Below, in pieces: positions 48,287 through 57,500 of a DNA stretch of 57,500 bases. A program made the position numbers and the translations under genes. Under the pieces are notes generated by a model that searched no databases, was not told where the DNA came from, and saw only the letters and a program-made list of their open reading frames with translations. Positions within the stretch are counted from its first letter, which is position 1. Each line of letters opens with the position of its first letter. The stretch comes from Rossellomorea sp. y25 (lineage in GTDB: Bacteria > Bacillota > Bacilli > Bacillales > Bacillaceae_B), in NCBI RefSeq assembly GCF_038049935.1, contig NZ_CP145886.1, positions 40,001-97,500 on the forward strand, in the 5' to 3' direction.

Positions 48287-49054
48287 TTGATTTTTGTAAT
48301 GGATGTAGGGAATACCAATATTGTATTTGGTGTATATGAAAATGACCATTTAAAATATCATTGGAGAGCTGAAACGAATCGACATAAAACGGAAGATGAG
48401 TTTGGGATGCTTGTGAAGAATCTGTTCGAGCATGTGAAGCTGACGTTTGACGAGATTGACGGAATCATTATTTCCTCAGTTGTTCCTCCAATTATGTTTA
48501 GTTTGGAACGTATGTGTGAGAAATATTTTAATATTACTCCGCTCGTCGTTGGGCCTGGTATTAAAACCGGTTTAAATATCAAGTATGAAAATCCAAGGGA
48601 AGTCGGAGCGGATCGAATTGTAAATGCTGTCGCTGGTATTCATGAATACGGTGGTCCTCTCATTATTGTTGATTTCGGTACAGCGACGACGTATTGCTAT
48701 ATCAATGAGGAAAGACAATATATGGGTGGAGCGATTGCACCTGGAATAGGTATTTCAACGGAAGCCCTGTACTCAAAGGCGGCTAAATTGCCAAGGATCG
48801 AAATTGCCCGTCCTGAACATATTATTGGAAAGAATACCGTAACGGCTATGCAAGCAGGTATTCTCTATGGATATGTTGGACAAGTAGAAGGTATCGTTCA
48901 AAGAATGAAAGCACAAAGTAAGAAGGAACCAACGGTCATAGCAACTGGAGGATTAGCGACATTGATTTCTAAAGAATCCAACAGCATTGACGTAGTAGAT
49001 CCTTTCCTGACATTAAATGGATTAAAATTAATCTACAAGAGAAACATGAACTAA
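48287..49054 (+). CDS. coaX: Type III pantothenate kinase
   Basis: A 255-residue ASKHA-fold kinase for the first step of CoA synthesis. The phosphate loop DVGNTN is at residues 6-11, [12 protein letters not shown] and [14 protein letters not shown] are core motifs, and GGAIAPGI follows. The start is uncertain: TTG 48287 ([11 protein letters not shown]) matches the family's N-terminus and follows AGGTGA; a GTG at 48278 would add three residues. The promoter may lie within or after the repeat at 48098-48216. hslO starts 20 nt downstream. Confidence 0.93.
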   Translation: MIFVMDVGNTNIVFGVYENDHLKYHWRAETNRHKTEDEFGMLVKNLFEHVKLTFDEIDGIIISSVVPPIMFSLERMCEKYFNITPLVVGPGIKTGLNIKYENPREVGADRIVNAVAGIHEYGGPLIIVDFGTATTYCYINEERQYMGGAIAPGIGISTEALYSKAAKLPRIEIARPEHIIGKNTVTAMQAGILYGYVGQVEGIVQRMKAQSKKEPTVIATGGLATLISKESNSIDVVDPFLTLNGLKLIYKRNMN

Positions 49055-49074
49055 AGTGAAAGGAGCTTCAACCC

Positions 49075-49956
49075 ATGAGCGACTATTTAGTAAAAGCGTT
49101 AGCCTATAATGGCCAGGTACGTGCTTATGCAGTGAAAAGCACGGATACAGTAGGAGAAGCACAAAGAAGACATGGAACATGGCCAACTGCATCAGCAGCA
49201 TTAGGCAGAAGCATTAGTGCCGGAGTCATGATGGGGGCTATGCTTAAAGGAGACAATAAATTAACGATCAAAGTGGAAGGTGGAGGCCCGATCGGCGCCA
49301 TTCTTGTGGACAGTAATGCAAAAGGAGAGGTCAGGGGATATGTGACCAACCCACATGTACACTTTGATTTAAACGAGCACGGGAAGCTTGATGTCCGTCG
49401 TGCTGTAGGTACAACAGGAACATTATCGATTGTAAAAGATATAGGCATGAGAGATCATTTCTCTGGTCAGGTTCCGATTGTTTCAGGAGAACTTGGAGAA
49501 GACTTCACATATTATTTCGTCACTTCTGAACAGGTACCTTCTTCTGTAGGGGTTGGTGTGTTAGTGAACCCTGATAATTCGATCCTTGCAGCAGGCGGGT
49601 TCATTCTGCAGCTTATGCCGGGAACGGATGAAGAAACGATTACGAAGATTGAAGAGCGCTTAGCAAAAATCCCTCCAATCTCGAAGTTAATCGAAAAGGG
49701 CCTCACCCCTGAAGAGGTATTAGAAGAAGTACTTGGAAAAGGGGAAGTCAAAGTACTTGAAACGCTTCCTGTGGCATTTAAATGTCAGTGCAATAAAGAA
49801 CGTTTTTCAAATGCCATCATCAGCTTAGGGGAGCAAGAAATTCAAGAAATGATCGATGAAGATGGAAGTGCAGAAGCAAGCTGTCACTTCTGTAACGAAA
49901 CCTATGTATTTTCTAAAGAAGAATTAGAAGAACTGAAAGCAAACGCTAAGCAGTAA
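49075..49956 (+). CDS. hslO: Redox-regulated chaperone Hsp33
   Basis: A 293-residue holdase chaperone activated by oxidation. The N-terminal domain begins [18 protein letters not shown]. The C-terminal zinc switch has Cys237 and Cys239 in CQC and Cys270 and Cys273 in CHFC. Oxidation releases zinc and unfolds a linker that binds clients. AAAGGAG precedes the ATG. It lies between coaX and yacD as in B. subtilis. Confidence 0.97.
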   Translation: MSDYLVKALAYNGQVRAYAVKSTDTVGEAQRRHGTWPTASAALGRSISAGVMMGAMLKGDNKLTIKVEGGGPIGAILVDSNAKGEVRGYVTNPHVHFDLNEHGKLDVRRAVGTTGTLSIVKDIGMRDHFSGQVPIVSGELGEDFTYYFVTSEQVPSSVGVGVLVNPDNSILAAGGFILQLMPGTDEETITKIEERLAKIPPISKLIEKGLTPEEVLEEVLGKGEVKVLETLPVAFKCQCNKERFSNAIISLGEQEIQEMIDEDGSAEASCHFCNETYVFSKEELEELKANAKQ

Positions 49957-49981
49957 ATCATATCCAGGGAGAATGGGAGAA

Positions 49982-50863
49982 ATGAGAATTAAACGGTCTG
50001 TACTCATGGTTTTGGTTGGGGTACTACTTGTCACAAACATCATTACACTCGTGTGGGATCGCTCTTCCGGGGCGAGTGGAACTCCTGAAGTAGTGGCAAC
50101 GGTTGGTGGAGAGTCAGTAACCCGGGAGGACTGGTTGTATTCCCTTGAGCAAAAACATGGTAAGGAAGAGCTAAAGGCCCTGATCAATCAGCAAGTGATC
50201 GACCATTTAGCGAAGAAATATGATATCTCCGTTTCGGAAAAAGAAGTAGAGCAGGAATACTATCTCATACAGTCTGTTTATAATGCTTACGATGAAGAAA
50301 ATCTTGAAGATGAAGATTCACTAAAGGCTCAAATCAGATCTGAATTATTATTAGAGGAGCTCCTCACTAAGGATGTCCAAGTACCTGAAAAAGAGTTAAA
50401 GAGCTTTTATAATCAAAACGAGCATCTGTATTCTATTTCTAAAATGTATAAGCTGAAGCAGTTGAAGGTGGCTGATCAATCAGAAGCAGCTCAAGCATTG
50501 GAAGAACTCGAAGCTGGCTCGGACTTTGAAGCATTAGCCATGGAGCGTTCAATCGATGAGCAAAGTGCTCATTTAGGGGGGGACATCGGGTATGTTCCTC
50601 TGGATGGAGATTTCCTATCTTCAGAAGCCTCAGAAGAAATAGAGCCTCTCTCACCAGGTGAATGGACAAAACCGGTTCGAGAGGATTCAGAGTACGTTAT
50701 TTATTATGTAGACGATGTTTTGAAAGAAAGACATTTTTCATTCAAAGACGTAAAATCTCAAATTCGGAGACAAATTGCTTTAGAGCAAGTAGAGACACCA
50801 CTGCAGCCCGAGTCCTTTTGGGAAGAGGTTGAAGTGGACTGGTTTTACGGAAAACAGAATTAG
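49982..50863 (+). CDS. yacD: Membrane-anchored PpiC-type peptidyl-prolyl isomerase YacD
   Basis: A 293-residue protein related to PrsA and SurA. An N-terminal anchor (about 5-24) is RSVLMVLVGVLLVTNIITLV without a lipobox cysteine. A helical SurA-N-like region follows, and the parvulin domain is at about 140-235 (LKQLKVADQSEAAQALEEL, GGDIGYVP). It faces the outside and probably assists folding of secreted proteins. ATG 49982 with AGGGAG at suitable distance is preferred; ATG 49973 would add three residues. A terminator follows. Confidence 0.88.
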   Translation: MRIKRSVLMVLVGVLLVTNIITLVWDRSSGASGTPEVVATVGGESVTREDWLYSLEQKHGKEELKALINQQVIDHLAKKYDISVSEKEVEQEYYLIQSVYNAYDEENLEDEDSLKAQIRSELLLEELLTKDVQVPEKELKSFYNQNEHLYSISKMYKLKQLKVADQSEAAQALEELEAGSDFEALAMERSIDEQSAHLGGDIGYVPLDGDFLSSEASEEIEPLSPGEWTKPVREDSEYVIYYVDDVLKERHFSFKDVKSQIRRQIALEQVETPLQPESFWEEVEVDWFYGKQN

Positions 50864-50868
50864 AGGGG

Positions 50869-50897
50869 GCTGGCCTTTTAAAGGTCAGCTTCTTTTT
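50869..50897 (+). terminator. Terminator of coaX-hslO-yacD
   Basis: Nine-base stem GCTGGCCTT/AAGGTCAGC (one G-U), loop TTA, then TTCTTTTTA. Confidence 0.82.
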
Positions 50898-51112
50898 ACA
50901 TAGAGAAAAGCTTTTTAACGTAACATAGGATAAATGAAATGTGCATACATATAACCTAGGGTGGAGGTAATTTGGCCAGGTCCTACAAGCATTTGGAAAG
51001 CTCGAGGGATTAACCGGGAAGTTGAATAATACACCTATCCAATATGCACAACACTTACCCCGATCCAGGCCCTTTAGAGTGAACAGGGCCAACCCCCGCT
51101 TATACTTATTAA
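50898..51112. other. Unexplained segment upstream of cysK
   Basis: About 215 bases. The part 50960-51100 is richer in G+C than the flanks, contains a GGCCCT/AGGGCC stem (51069-51089) and an open frame of about 70 codons from 50973 on the plus strand with no credible start. There is a GGAGG at 50963. I cannot assign it to a gene, riboswitch or T-box. Confidence 0.4.
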
Positions 51113-51141
51113 TTGACAAATATATTGAATATTGTTACATT
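51113..51141 (+). promoter_or_regulatory. Sigma-A promoter of cysK
   Basis: TTGACA (51113-51118), 17 nt, TACATT (51136-51141). The leader is about 40 nt. The surrounding AT-rich sequence might hold a CymR site, but I cannot define one. Confidence 0.65.
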
Positions 51142-51186
51142 TTTATAAAACCAACAAATTTACTTGGGATTAGGAGTGATGGATGA

Positions 51187-52116
51187 ATGGTAAGAGTAGC
51201 CAATTCAATTTCGGAATTAATAGGTCAGACTCCAGTGGTGAAACTGAATCGATTAGTAGATGAAAATAGTGCGGATGTTTACTTGAAATTAGAATATATG
51301 AACCCGGGCAGCTCTGTAAAAGATCGTATCGCATTGGCGATGATTGAAGCAGGTGAAGCCGCAGGTACGATTAAACCTGGGGATACGATTGTTGAGCCGA
51401 CGAGTGGGAACACGGGTATCGGTTTAGCGATGGTGGCTGCGGCAAAAGGGTACCGTGCCCTACTTGTCATGCCTGACACAATGAGTATGGAGCGACGCAA
51501 CCTGTTACGTGCTTACGGCGCAGAATTAGTATTAACGCCAGGAGCAGAAGGTATGGGAGGGGCCATTCGCAAAGCTGAAGAGTTATCGAAAGAAAAAGGC
51601 TATTTCATGCCGCAGCAATTTAAAAATACAGCCAATCCGAAAGTGCATCGGGAAACAACCGGACCTGAGATCGTCGAGCAAATGGGCGATCAGCTGGATG
51701 CCTTCATTGCCGGGATTGGAACAGGTGGTACGATTACAGGTGTGGGGGAAGTGCTGAAGAAGCATTATCCATCCATTGATCTGTATGCGGTGGAGCCGTC
51801 AGATTCGCCTGTATTATCAGGGGGTAAACCTGGTCCTCATAAAATCCAAGGAATCGGTGCTGGATTTATCCCTGAGATCTTAGATACGAGTGTATATAAT
51901 CATGTTATTCAAGTTGAAAAAGATTCGGCCTTCGACTATGCAAGGAGAGCTGCTAAAGAAGAGGGGATCCTGGGCGGGATTTCTTCTGGAGCAGCCATCT
52001 ATGCAGCCATTGAAGTGGCGAAAAAGTTAGGAAAGGGTAAGAAAGTACTGGCAATCATCCCTAGTAATGGAGAACGCTATTTAAGTACTCCTCTTTACCA
52101 ATTTGATGAAGAATAA
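51187..52116 (+). CDS. cysK: Cysteine synthase (O-acetylserine thiol-lyase)
   Basis: A 309-residue PLP enzyme that makes cysteine from O-acetylserine and sulfide. The PLP lysine is Lys45 in [11 protein letters not shown], the substrate loop is [11 protein letters not shown], and the phosphate loop is [13 protein letters not shown]. The C-terminal [10 protein letters not shown] is conserved. In B. subtilis CysK also controls the repressor CymR. TAGGAGTG precedes the ATG. Monocistronic by its own promoter and terminator. Confidence 0.98.
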   Translation: MVRVANSISELIGQTPVVKLNRLVDENSADVYLKLEYMNPGSSVKDRIALAMIEAGEAAGTIKPGDTIVEPTSGNTGIGLAMVAAAKGYRALLVMPDTMSMERRNLLRAYGAELVLTPGAEGMGGAIRKAEELSKEKGYFMPQQFKNTANPKVHRETTGPEIVEQMGDQLDAFIAGIGTGGTITGVGEVLKKHYPSIDLYAVEPSDSPVLSGGKPGPHKIQGIGAGFIPEILDTSVYNHVIQVEKDSAFDYARRAAKEEGILGGISSGAAIYAAIEVAKKLGKGKKVLAIIPSNGERYLSTPLYQFDEE

Positions 52117-52128
52117 TAAAGATGTGTC

Positions 52129-52166
52129 GGATCCTGAAGTGAAATCTTCAGGATCCGTTTTTTTTT
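52129..52166 (+). terminator. Terminator of cysK
   Basis: Perfect 11-base stem GGATCCTGAAG/CTTCAGGATCC, loop TGAAAT, then GTTTTTTTTTT. Confidence 0.95.
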
Positions 52167-52303
52167 GATCTGTTAGAAGATTAATAGTAAAAGCACCTTC
52201 AAAATCCATCATCCCATTACATAATTTCAAGTTTTTAACGATGAAACCTTCCCAAAGTTCATGTATCATGAAAATAGATAAAGATTAGGAGTGTGAGGGG
52301 TCA

Positions 52304-53707
52304 GTGCAGCACCTATATTTTCATAAAAACCATTCAACCAAAGAACAATTTTTTGCAGCATACGAACAACTTAGTCAACATCAGCCACATCATATTTTGT
52401 TAGAAAGTGGACGGGGTGGACGATATAGCGTTGCTGGACTACAACCTGATGTAATTTTACAAAGTGTCCCTGATGGGTTGCTCATACAAAGCTCTTCCGG
52501 AGTTGAAACGATAAATGGAGATCCGTTGATTTTGTTGGAAAGGTGGATGAATCCCCTTCGGACGAAAAGAAGAGAGGATCTCCCTGATTTCCAAGGGGGC
52601 GTGATCGGGTTCCTTAGTTATGATTATGCAAGAAAGATTGAGAGGCTCCCCGCTTTGGGGCGTGATGACCTGGAGATTCCGGACCTTTATTTCTACTACC
52701 TGGAGGAATGGGTAGTCTTCGATCATCAGGAAAATATTTTGTGGACGATGATTCTTTCCGATAAAGAACCGGAATCGGCTGAGAAGAATCTTGCCAAATG
52801 GACATCCATTTGGACAGAAGCCCTGTCCCCGATTAATGAGGATGCAGAAGATCCTGTACATCATGAGACGGCGAGCATTGAGGTATCCATGGATGAGGAA
52901 GAATTCTCAGTGGCCGTAAAACAAATTCAATCCTATATATCTCAAGGTGATGTTTTTCAGGTGAATTTATCTGTCCGACAATCTCAAGAGTTGAAGGCTA
53001 AGCCCTACACGGTATATAAAATGCTTCGGGAATTAAACCCCTCCCCTTACATGAGTTATATTCAAAGCCCGGACTTTCAGATTGTCTCAGGATCACCGGA
53101 ATTACTAGTAAAGAAAAAAGGAACGGAAGTAAGCACAAGACCAATTGCAGGCACACGCTCGCGTGGAAAAGATGCTGAAGAGGATGAGAAACTTGCTTTT
53201 GAGCTGATCAACAACGAAAAAGAAAGAGCAGAGCATGTGATGCTTGTGGACCTGGAACGAAATGACCTGGGCAGGGTGTGCCAATACGGGACAGTTGAAG
53301 TGAATGAGTTCATGGTCATCGAAAAATACTCCCACGTCATGCACATCGTTTCGAATGTAAGAGGAACACTAGATGAAACCAAAACGGGAGCGGATTTAAT
53401 TCGATCTGTTTTTCCTGGTGGAACCATTACGGGAGCTCCTAAAGTGAGAACGATGGAGATCATTGAAGAGCTAGAACCGGTCAGAAGAGGGATTTACACA
53501 GGGTCCATTGGCTGGATTGGCGTCAATGGTGATATGGAATTGAATATCGTCATTCGGACGATGCTTGTGAAAGATGGAAAAGCGCATATTCAAGCGGGTG
53601 CGGGAGTCGTAATTGATTCTAACCCTAAGTATGAATATAAAGAATCCTTGAAGAAAGCGAAAGCCCTTTGGGTAGCGAAAGCCCGGGCGGAAGGAGAAAC
53701 CCTATGA
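52304..53707 (+). CDS. pabB: Aminodeoxychorismate synthase component I
   Basis: A 467-residue chorismate-binding enzyme of the TrpE/PabB family for p-aminobenzoate. The C-terminal core has [51 protein letters not shown] and YTGSIGWIG. The motif PIAGT (in place of PIKGT of many PabB) marks the TrpE-like subgroup seen in Bacillus PabB. The start is GTG at 52304 with GTGAGGGG before it. It overlaps pabA by four bases (ATGA), so the subunits are coupled. Confidence 0.95.
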   Translation: MQHLYFHKNHSTKEQFFAAYEQLSQHQPHHILLESGRGGRYSVAGLQPDVILQSVPDGLLIQSSSGVETINGDPLILLERWMNPLRTKRREDLPDFQGGVIGFLSYDYARKIERLPALGRDDLEIPDLYFYYLEEWVVFDHQENILWTMILSDKEPESAEKNLAKWTSIWTEALSPINEDAEDPVHHETASIEVSMDEEEFSVAVKQIQSYISQGDVFQVNLSVRQSQELKAKPYTVYKMLRELNPSPYMSYIQSPDFQIVSGSPELLVKKKGTEVSTRPIAGTRSRGKDAEEDEKLAFELINNEKERAEHVMLVDLERNDLGRVCQYGTVEVNEFMVIEKYSHVMHIVSNVRGTLDETKTGADLIRSVFPGGTITGAPKVRTMEIIEELEPVRRGIYTGSIGWIGVNGDMELNIVIRTMLVKDGKAHIQAGAGVVIDSNPKYEYKESLKKAKALWVAKARAEGETL

Positions 53708-54291
53708 TTCTCATGGTTGATAACTACGATTCATTCACCTATAATCTTGTGCAATTTTTAGGAGAGTTAGGGGAAGAGCTGGTCGTGAAACGAAATGACG
53801 AGATCACATTAGATGAGATTGAGGCATTGTCTCCCGATTACCTGATGATTTCTCCGGGACCGTGCAGTCCAAATGAAGCGGGTGTGAGCCTCGAGGCGAT
53901 CCGGGCCTTTGCCGGAAAGATTCCGATTTTCGGCGTTTGCCTGGGTCACCAATCGATTGCCCAGGTTTTCGGAGGGGATGTTGTTCGTGCTGAACGGTTA
54001 ATGCACGGAAAAGTCTCACCGATGATCCATGACGGGAAAACCATTTTCAAAGACATGCCCAATCCTTTCAAGGCAACAAGATACCATTCCCTGATCGTTA
54101 AAAGAGAAACCCTTCCTGAATGCTTTGACATTTCAGCCGAAACGGAAGAAGGGGAGATTATGGGGATCCGTCATAAACAGCTGCCGATCGAAGGGGTGCA
54201 GTTCCATCCCGAATCCATCATGACGGAACAAGGGAAACAGCTGCTCCTTAACTTTTTAACGACCTATAAAAAAATCGAGATGGTTTTATAA
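53704..54291 (+). CDS. pabA: Glutamine amidotransferase subunit PabA/TrpG
   Basis: A 195-residue class I amidotransferase. The catalytic Cys79 is in FGVCLGHQS, with His168 and Glu170 in QFHPES. It supplies ammonia to PabB, and in B. subtilis the same subunit also serves TrpE for anthranilate. ATG 53704 overlaps the pabB stop; an upstream in-frame ATG at 53668 lies inside pabB and is rejected. pabC starts directly after its stop codon. Confidence 0.96.
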   Translation: MILMVDNYDSFTYNLVQFLGELGEELVVKRNDEITLDEIEALSPDYLMISPGPCSPNEAGVSLEAIRAFAGKIPIFGVCLGHQSIAQVFGGDVVRAERLMHGKVSPMIHDGKTIFKDMPNPFKATRYHSLIVKRETLPECFDISAETEEGEIMGIRHKQLPIEGVQFHPESIMTEQGKQLLLNFLTTYKKIEMVL

Positions 54292-55149
54292 ATGTACTTA
54301 TATCTTAATGGAGAAATCGTTCATGCATCAGAGGCGGTCATTTCCCCATTCGATCACGGGTATTTATATGGATTGGGCGTGTTTGAGACCTTTCGGACGT
54401 ATGAGGGTCATCCTTTTTTGCTAAAGGATCATTTGAAGAGGCTTTCTCATGGATTAAAGGAATTGAATATTGCAGCAGACCTGGATGAAGAGAAGATCAG
54501 GAATGCAATAACAACCCTTTTAGATAAAAATGGCTTGAAGGATGCATATTGCCGGTTCAACATCTCCGGTGGGGCTGGGGAGATAGGTTTACAAACGACC
54601 CCTTATGAGGATGCGACGGTGATCCTTTTTCAAAAGGAATTGCCTCCTTCTCTGCCATTAAAAGAAAAAGAAGGTGTGCTGCTTCAGTTAAGAAGAAACA
54701 CACCGGAGACAGGGGAACGTTTGAAATCCCATCATTACCTGAACAATATGGCGGCAAAACGGGAAATTGGACCATCTCCTCACCGGGAAGGGATATTCCT
54801 TACAAAGGAAGGCTATCTGTGTGAAGGGATAACCTCCAATCTTTTCTGGGTAAAAAATGCAGAATTGTATACACCAGCTGTAGGGACCGGGCTCTTAAAC
54901 GGGATAACGCGTCAGTTCATCCTTGCCCTGGCGGATCGAATGCAGATGCCGGTCCGGGAAGGGATGTTCGGGAAAGAGCAATTACTGAATGCCCATGAGG
55001 TTTTCTTTACGAATTCTGTGCAAGAGATCATACCGGTAAACAGAATCGACTCTGTGAATTTCCCCGGCCGAAATGGAGAGTATTCAAGGTTGCTTCATGA
55101 TCAGTACAGCAAGTATACAGGACAGTTGAATTCAATTGAGGAATTATAG
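54292..55149 (+). CDS. pabC: Aminodeoxychorismate lyase
   Basis: A 285-residue PLP fold-type IV enzyme that releases pyruvate to give p-aminobenzoate. FDHGYLYGLGVFETFRTYEGHPFLL at the N-terminus and HHYLNNMAAKREI (PLP lysine) are typical, and GITSNLFWV follows the pocket. The ATG abuts the pabA stop codon, indicating translational coupling. Length is near that of B. subtilis PabC. Confidence 0.94.
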   Translation: MYLYLNGEIVHASEAVISPFDHGYLYGLGVFETFRTYEGHPFLLKDHLKRLSHGLKELNIAADLDEEKIRNAITTLLDKNGLKDAYCRFNISGGAGEIGLQTTPYEDATVILFQKELPPSLPLKEKEGVLLQLRRNTPETGERLKSHHYLNNMAAKREIGPSPHREGIFLTKEGYLCEGITSNLFWVKNAELYTPAVGTGLLNGITRQFILALADRMQMPVREGMFGKEQLLNAHEVFFTNSVQEIIPVNRIDSVNFPGRNGEYSRLLHDQYSKYTGQLNSIEEL

Positions 55150-55165
55150 CAGGGGGAGTCGTGCA

Positions 55166-55987
55166 ATGAAATGCGGGAAATACGAACTTAATTTTTCAGA
55201 GAAAACCCTTATTATGGGGATTTTAAATATCACACCTGATTCATTCTCGGACGGTGGTTCGTTCAATGAATTGGACCGGGCTGTAGAGCGTGCGAAAGAA
55301 ATGGTAGAGATGGGTGCGGATATTATAGATATAGGGGGAGAGTCCACTCGGCCAGGGCACCAAATCGTAGCGGCTGAAGAAGAAATTTCTAGGGTCGTGC
55401 CGATTATAGAGGCGATCTCCCGGGAAGTGAACGTACCAATATCCATCGACACGTATAAGGCAGCGACGGCACGAAAAGCGCTGGAAGCAGGTGCAAGCAT
55501 CATTAACGATGTATGGGGCGCGAAAAAGGATCCTGAAATGGCCCAAGTAGCGGCGGAAACGGGAGCCCCGATTATTCTCATGCATAACCGGGATAACCAG
55601 GATTACAGCCACTTCGTTCGGGATGCGTTACAAGATCTGCAGGAAAGCATCTTCCTAGTGAAAGAAGCAGGGGTGAAAGACGATCAAATCATCCTGGATC
55701 CTGGAATCGGGTTTGCAAAAACAGTACAATTAAACATAGAGATGATGAGACACTTGGATGTTCTTGTTTCACTAGGATATCCTGTGCTCCTGGGGACGTC
55801 ACGGAAGTCTATCATTGGGCATGTTCTTGATCTGCCCGTAGAGGAACGGATGGAAGGCACGGGAGCGACGGTATGCTACGGGATTCAAAAAGGCTGCCAC
55901 ATCGTGAGGGTTCATGATGTAAAAGAAATGGCACGCATGGCGAAGATGATGGATGCCCTCGTTGGAAAGGAGAAAATGTATGGATAA
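55166..55987 (+). CDS. folP: Dihydropteroate synthase
   Basis: A 273-residue TIM-barrel enzyme (sul) joining pABA to the pterin. IMGILNITPDSFSDGG, MGADIIDIGGESTRPG, ISIDTYKA, INDVWG and LGTSRKSIIG are the conserved loops. It is the sulfonamide target; no known resistance change can be judged by eye. ATG 55166 follows AGGGGGAG; a frame start at 55136 lies within pabC and is rejected. It overlaps folB by 8 nt. Confidence 0.96.
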   Translation: MKCGKYELNFSEKTLIMGILNITPDSFSDGGSFNELDRAVERAKEMVEMGADIIDIGGESTRPGHQIVAAEEEISRVVPIIEAISREVNVPISIDTYKAATARKALEAGASIINDVWGAKKDPEMAQVAAETGAPIILMHNRDNQDYSHFVRDALQDLQESIFLVKEAGVKDDQIILDPGIGFAKTVQLNIEMMRHLDVLVSLGYPVLLGTSRKSIIGHVLDLPVEERMEGTGATVCYGIQKGCHIVRVHDVKEMARMAKMMDALVGKEKMYG

Positions 55988-56339
55988 GATCCTATTGAAC
56001 GAAATGGAGTTCTACGGCTATCATGGTGTGTTTCAAGAAGAGAACAAACTTGGACAACGTTTTCGTGTTAGTGTAGAGTTGCATTTAGATTTAAGGAAGT
56101 CCGGTCAAAGTGATCAGCTTGAGGACTCCGTAAACTATGCGGAGATCTATTCTATCACGAAAACTGTAGTTGAGGGAGAACCGAAGAATTTAGTGGAAGC
56201 GGTCGCTGAAGACATCTCTTCCCGGATCTTAGAAGCATTCCAAGTCGTAGAGAGCTGTAAAATAACACTAATCAAGCCTGATCCACCTATTCCTGGACAT
56301 TACCAATCGGTGGCGGTGGAGATTAATAGGAGTCGATAG
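55980..56339 (+). CDS. folB: Dihydroneopterin aldolase
   Basis: A 119-residue enzyme of folate synthesis. EFYGYHGVFQEENKLGQRF has the catalytic features, including Glu and Tyr, and Lys is in LIKPDPPIPGHYQSVAVEI. The ATG overlaps the end of folP, with AAAGGAGAA as ribosome site. It is followed by folK after one base. Confidence 0.95.
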   Translation: MDKILLNEMEFYGYHGVFQEENKLGQRFRVSVELHLDLRKSGQSDQLEDSVNYAEIYSITKTVVEGEPKNLVEAVAEDISSRILEAFQVVESCKITLIKPDPPIPGHYQSVAVEINRSR

Positions 56340-56340
56340 G

Positions 56341-56865
56341 ATGAATACTGCATACATTTCCCTTGGTTCCAATATGGGAGACAGGGCGGGTTATTTAGAA
56401 AAAGCCATAAACATCTTAGGCAGTCATGGTAAGATAGAGGTAACGAAACAATCCTCTATGTATGAAACAGACCCAGTAGGATTTACAGAACAAGGTAAAT
56501 TTTTGAATATGGTCATCGGAATTCGTACCAGTCTAAGTCCAGAAACTCTATTACATCAGTGCTTGCAGGTGGAAATCGACCTTGGAAGAGAAAGGGAGTT
56601 CAAATGGGGTCCTCGAATAATAGACCTTGATATTTTACTCTATGATCAAGAAAATATTGAATCAGAGAATCTCCTCATTCCTCACCCAAGGATGCAAGAA
56701 AGAGCATTTGTGTTAATCCCGTTAGTAGAGGTTGCTCCACATATAGAGCATCCGTCTTTTAATGCCCCGTTCGTTGAATTTCTGGACGAAATACCTGACA
56801 AAGAAGGAGTTCGGTTATGGAAACAGATAAATGGGGAAGACGCATTCGTGCATTCAGAAAGTTAA
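56341..56865 (+). CDS. folK: 6-hydroxymethyl-7,8-dihydropterin pyrophosphokinase
   Basis: A 174-residue HPPK. SLGSNMGDRAGYLEKAI at the N-terminus, VGFTEQGKFLNMVI, and KWGPRIIDLDILLYD with HPRMQERAFVLIPL are signature blocks. It hands the activated pterin to FolP. The start is one base after folB, and its 3' end overlaps yazB by 49 nt in another frame. Confidence 0.96.
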   Translation: MNTAYISLGSNMGDRAGYLEKAINILGSHGKIEVTKQSSMYETDPVGFTEQGKFLNMVIGIRTSLSPETLLHQCLQVEIDLGREREFKWGPRIIDLDILLYDQENIESENLLIPHPRMQERAFVLIPLVEVAPHIEHPSFNAPFVEFLDEIPDKEGVRLWKQINGEDAFVHSES

Positions 56866-57041
56866 AAGGGTATACTCAGGAAGGTTTGGCCAAGGAACTT
56901 TCCATCTCTGTTTCGGTCCTTGGAGAAGTGGAAAGAGGCAGTCGGATACCGAAAGAAGATTTCTTAGTGAATGTTGCAGAAGTGTTGAACATACCAATAC
57001 ATGAGCTGATCCCTCATGAAGAATCTGAACGTAGTGAGTGA
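56817..57041 (+). CDS. yazB: XRE-family HTH protein YazB
   Basis: A 74-residue Cro/C1-type DNA-binding protein: FRKLKGYTQEGLAKELSISVSVLGEVERGSRIP is the helix-turn-helix (about 13-45). It has no effector domain. The gene overlaps folK by 49 nt and is conserved at the end of the folate operon in Bacillus; its targets are unknown. In B. subtilis dusB (yacF) follows before lysS; here a terminator follows instead. Confidence 0.9.
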   Translation: METDKWGRRIRAFRKLKGYTQEGLAKELSISVSVLGEVERGSRIPKEDFLVNVAEVLNIPIHELIPHEESERSE

Positions 57042-57082
57042 ATGCCGGTTAATTCACCTGTATATCCTTTTATGTTATTCTA

Positions 57083-57137
57083 GAAAAGGCTGGAACCAAT
57101 TCGTGACACTGTCACCAGGTTGGATCGGCCTTTTTTA
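57083..57137 (+). terminator. Terminator of the folate operon
   Basis: Outer stem AAAAGGC/GCCTTTT with inner GGAACCAA/TTGGATC pairing and a small GTGAC/GTCAC hairpin, then TTTTTTAG. Confidence 0.75.
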
Positions 57138-57225
57138 GATTTTTTTCATCTCTTTTTAACCCGCTAAAGTACGTTTCTGAAATAACTCATACTTTAGGGG
57201 TGTTACAAACATAGATATTGTGTAA

Positions 57226-57500
<275 letters not shown>

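Noticed and set aside
50742..51119. 125-codon minus-strand frame upstream of cysK
   Set aside because: It runs antisense through the end of yacD and its terminator and has no ribosome site.
50898..51186. S-box or T-box for cysK
   Set aside because: AGGGTGGAGG resembles a fragment of a T-box but the rest of the motif and an anti-terminator are missing, and it lies upstream of the likely promoter.

Overview
This window is an origin-proximal stretch of chromosome from a spore-forming, low-GC Gram-positive bacterium of the Bacillus type. Gene order from csfB to lysS follows that of Bacillus subtilis just clockwise of the origin almost gene for gene. Sporulation genes are dense (csfB, yabG, sspF, spoVG, spoVT, fin, yabP, yabQ, spoIIE, yabT). 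Several intergenic regions carry recognisable matches to sigma-H, sigma-B, sigma-G, sigma-K, Spo0A and PurR sites. The exact species cannot be fixed from sequence alone; several B. subtilis neighbours are missing (xpaC/yaaN, yazA, dusB) and a DinB-family gene is extra, so it is a relative of B. subtilis and not that species.

Layout. 1-2532: 3' part of a 23S rRNA gene, 5S rRNA and rRNA terminator. 2533-3206: gene-free, with a phased short-repeat array. 3207-10601: csfB, yaaO, tmk, darA, yaaR, holB, ricT, yabA, trmN6 and rsmI (nucleotide supply, clamp loading, replication control, RNA modification). 10602-11989: two inverted-repeat elements, abrB on the minus strand with its promoter and Spo0A boxes. 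11990-19206: metS, a parS palindrome, tatD, yabE, rnmV, rsmA, yabG. 19207-26269: repeat elements, veg, sspF, ispE, purR, ridA, spoVG, more repeats, glmU, prs. 26493-38145: ctc, pth, fin, mfd, spoVT, yabM, yabN, rqcP, yabP, yabQ, divIC, yabR. 38302-43593: DinB-family protein, two minus-strand tRNAs, spoIIE, yabS, yabT. 43662-47685: tilS, hprT, ftsH. 47686-48286: repeats. 48287-57500: coaX, hslO, yacD, cysK, the folate operon pabB-pabA-pabC-folP-folB-folK with yazB, and the start of lysS.

The genes combine housekeeping (translation, cell-wall precursor and PRPP supply, folate, DNA repair) with layered sporulation control: AbrB and Spo0A at the transition state, SpoIIE, Fin and CsfB for sigma-F and sigma-G, SpoVT and SspF late in the forespore, YabG, YabP and YabQ in the mother cell.

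The genes are conventional. What is less well explained lies between them. (1) Three intergenic arrays have different core words but the same 20-21 nt period, close to two helical turns. (2) A family of about 118-nt structured repeats (four full and three partial copies) shows compensatory base changes in its stems. (3) Two different 118-126 bp inverted-repeat elements lie between rsmI and abrB. (4) A 34-bp perfect palindrome after metS contains a parS-like core. (5) A possible hairpin masks the yabS ribosome binding site. (6) An unexplained segment lies upstream of cysK.
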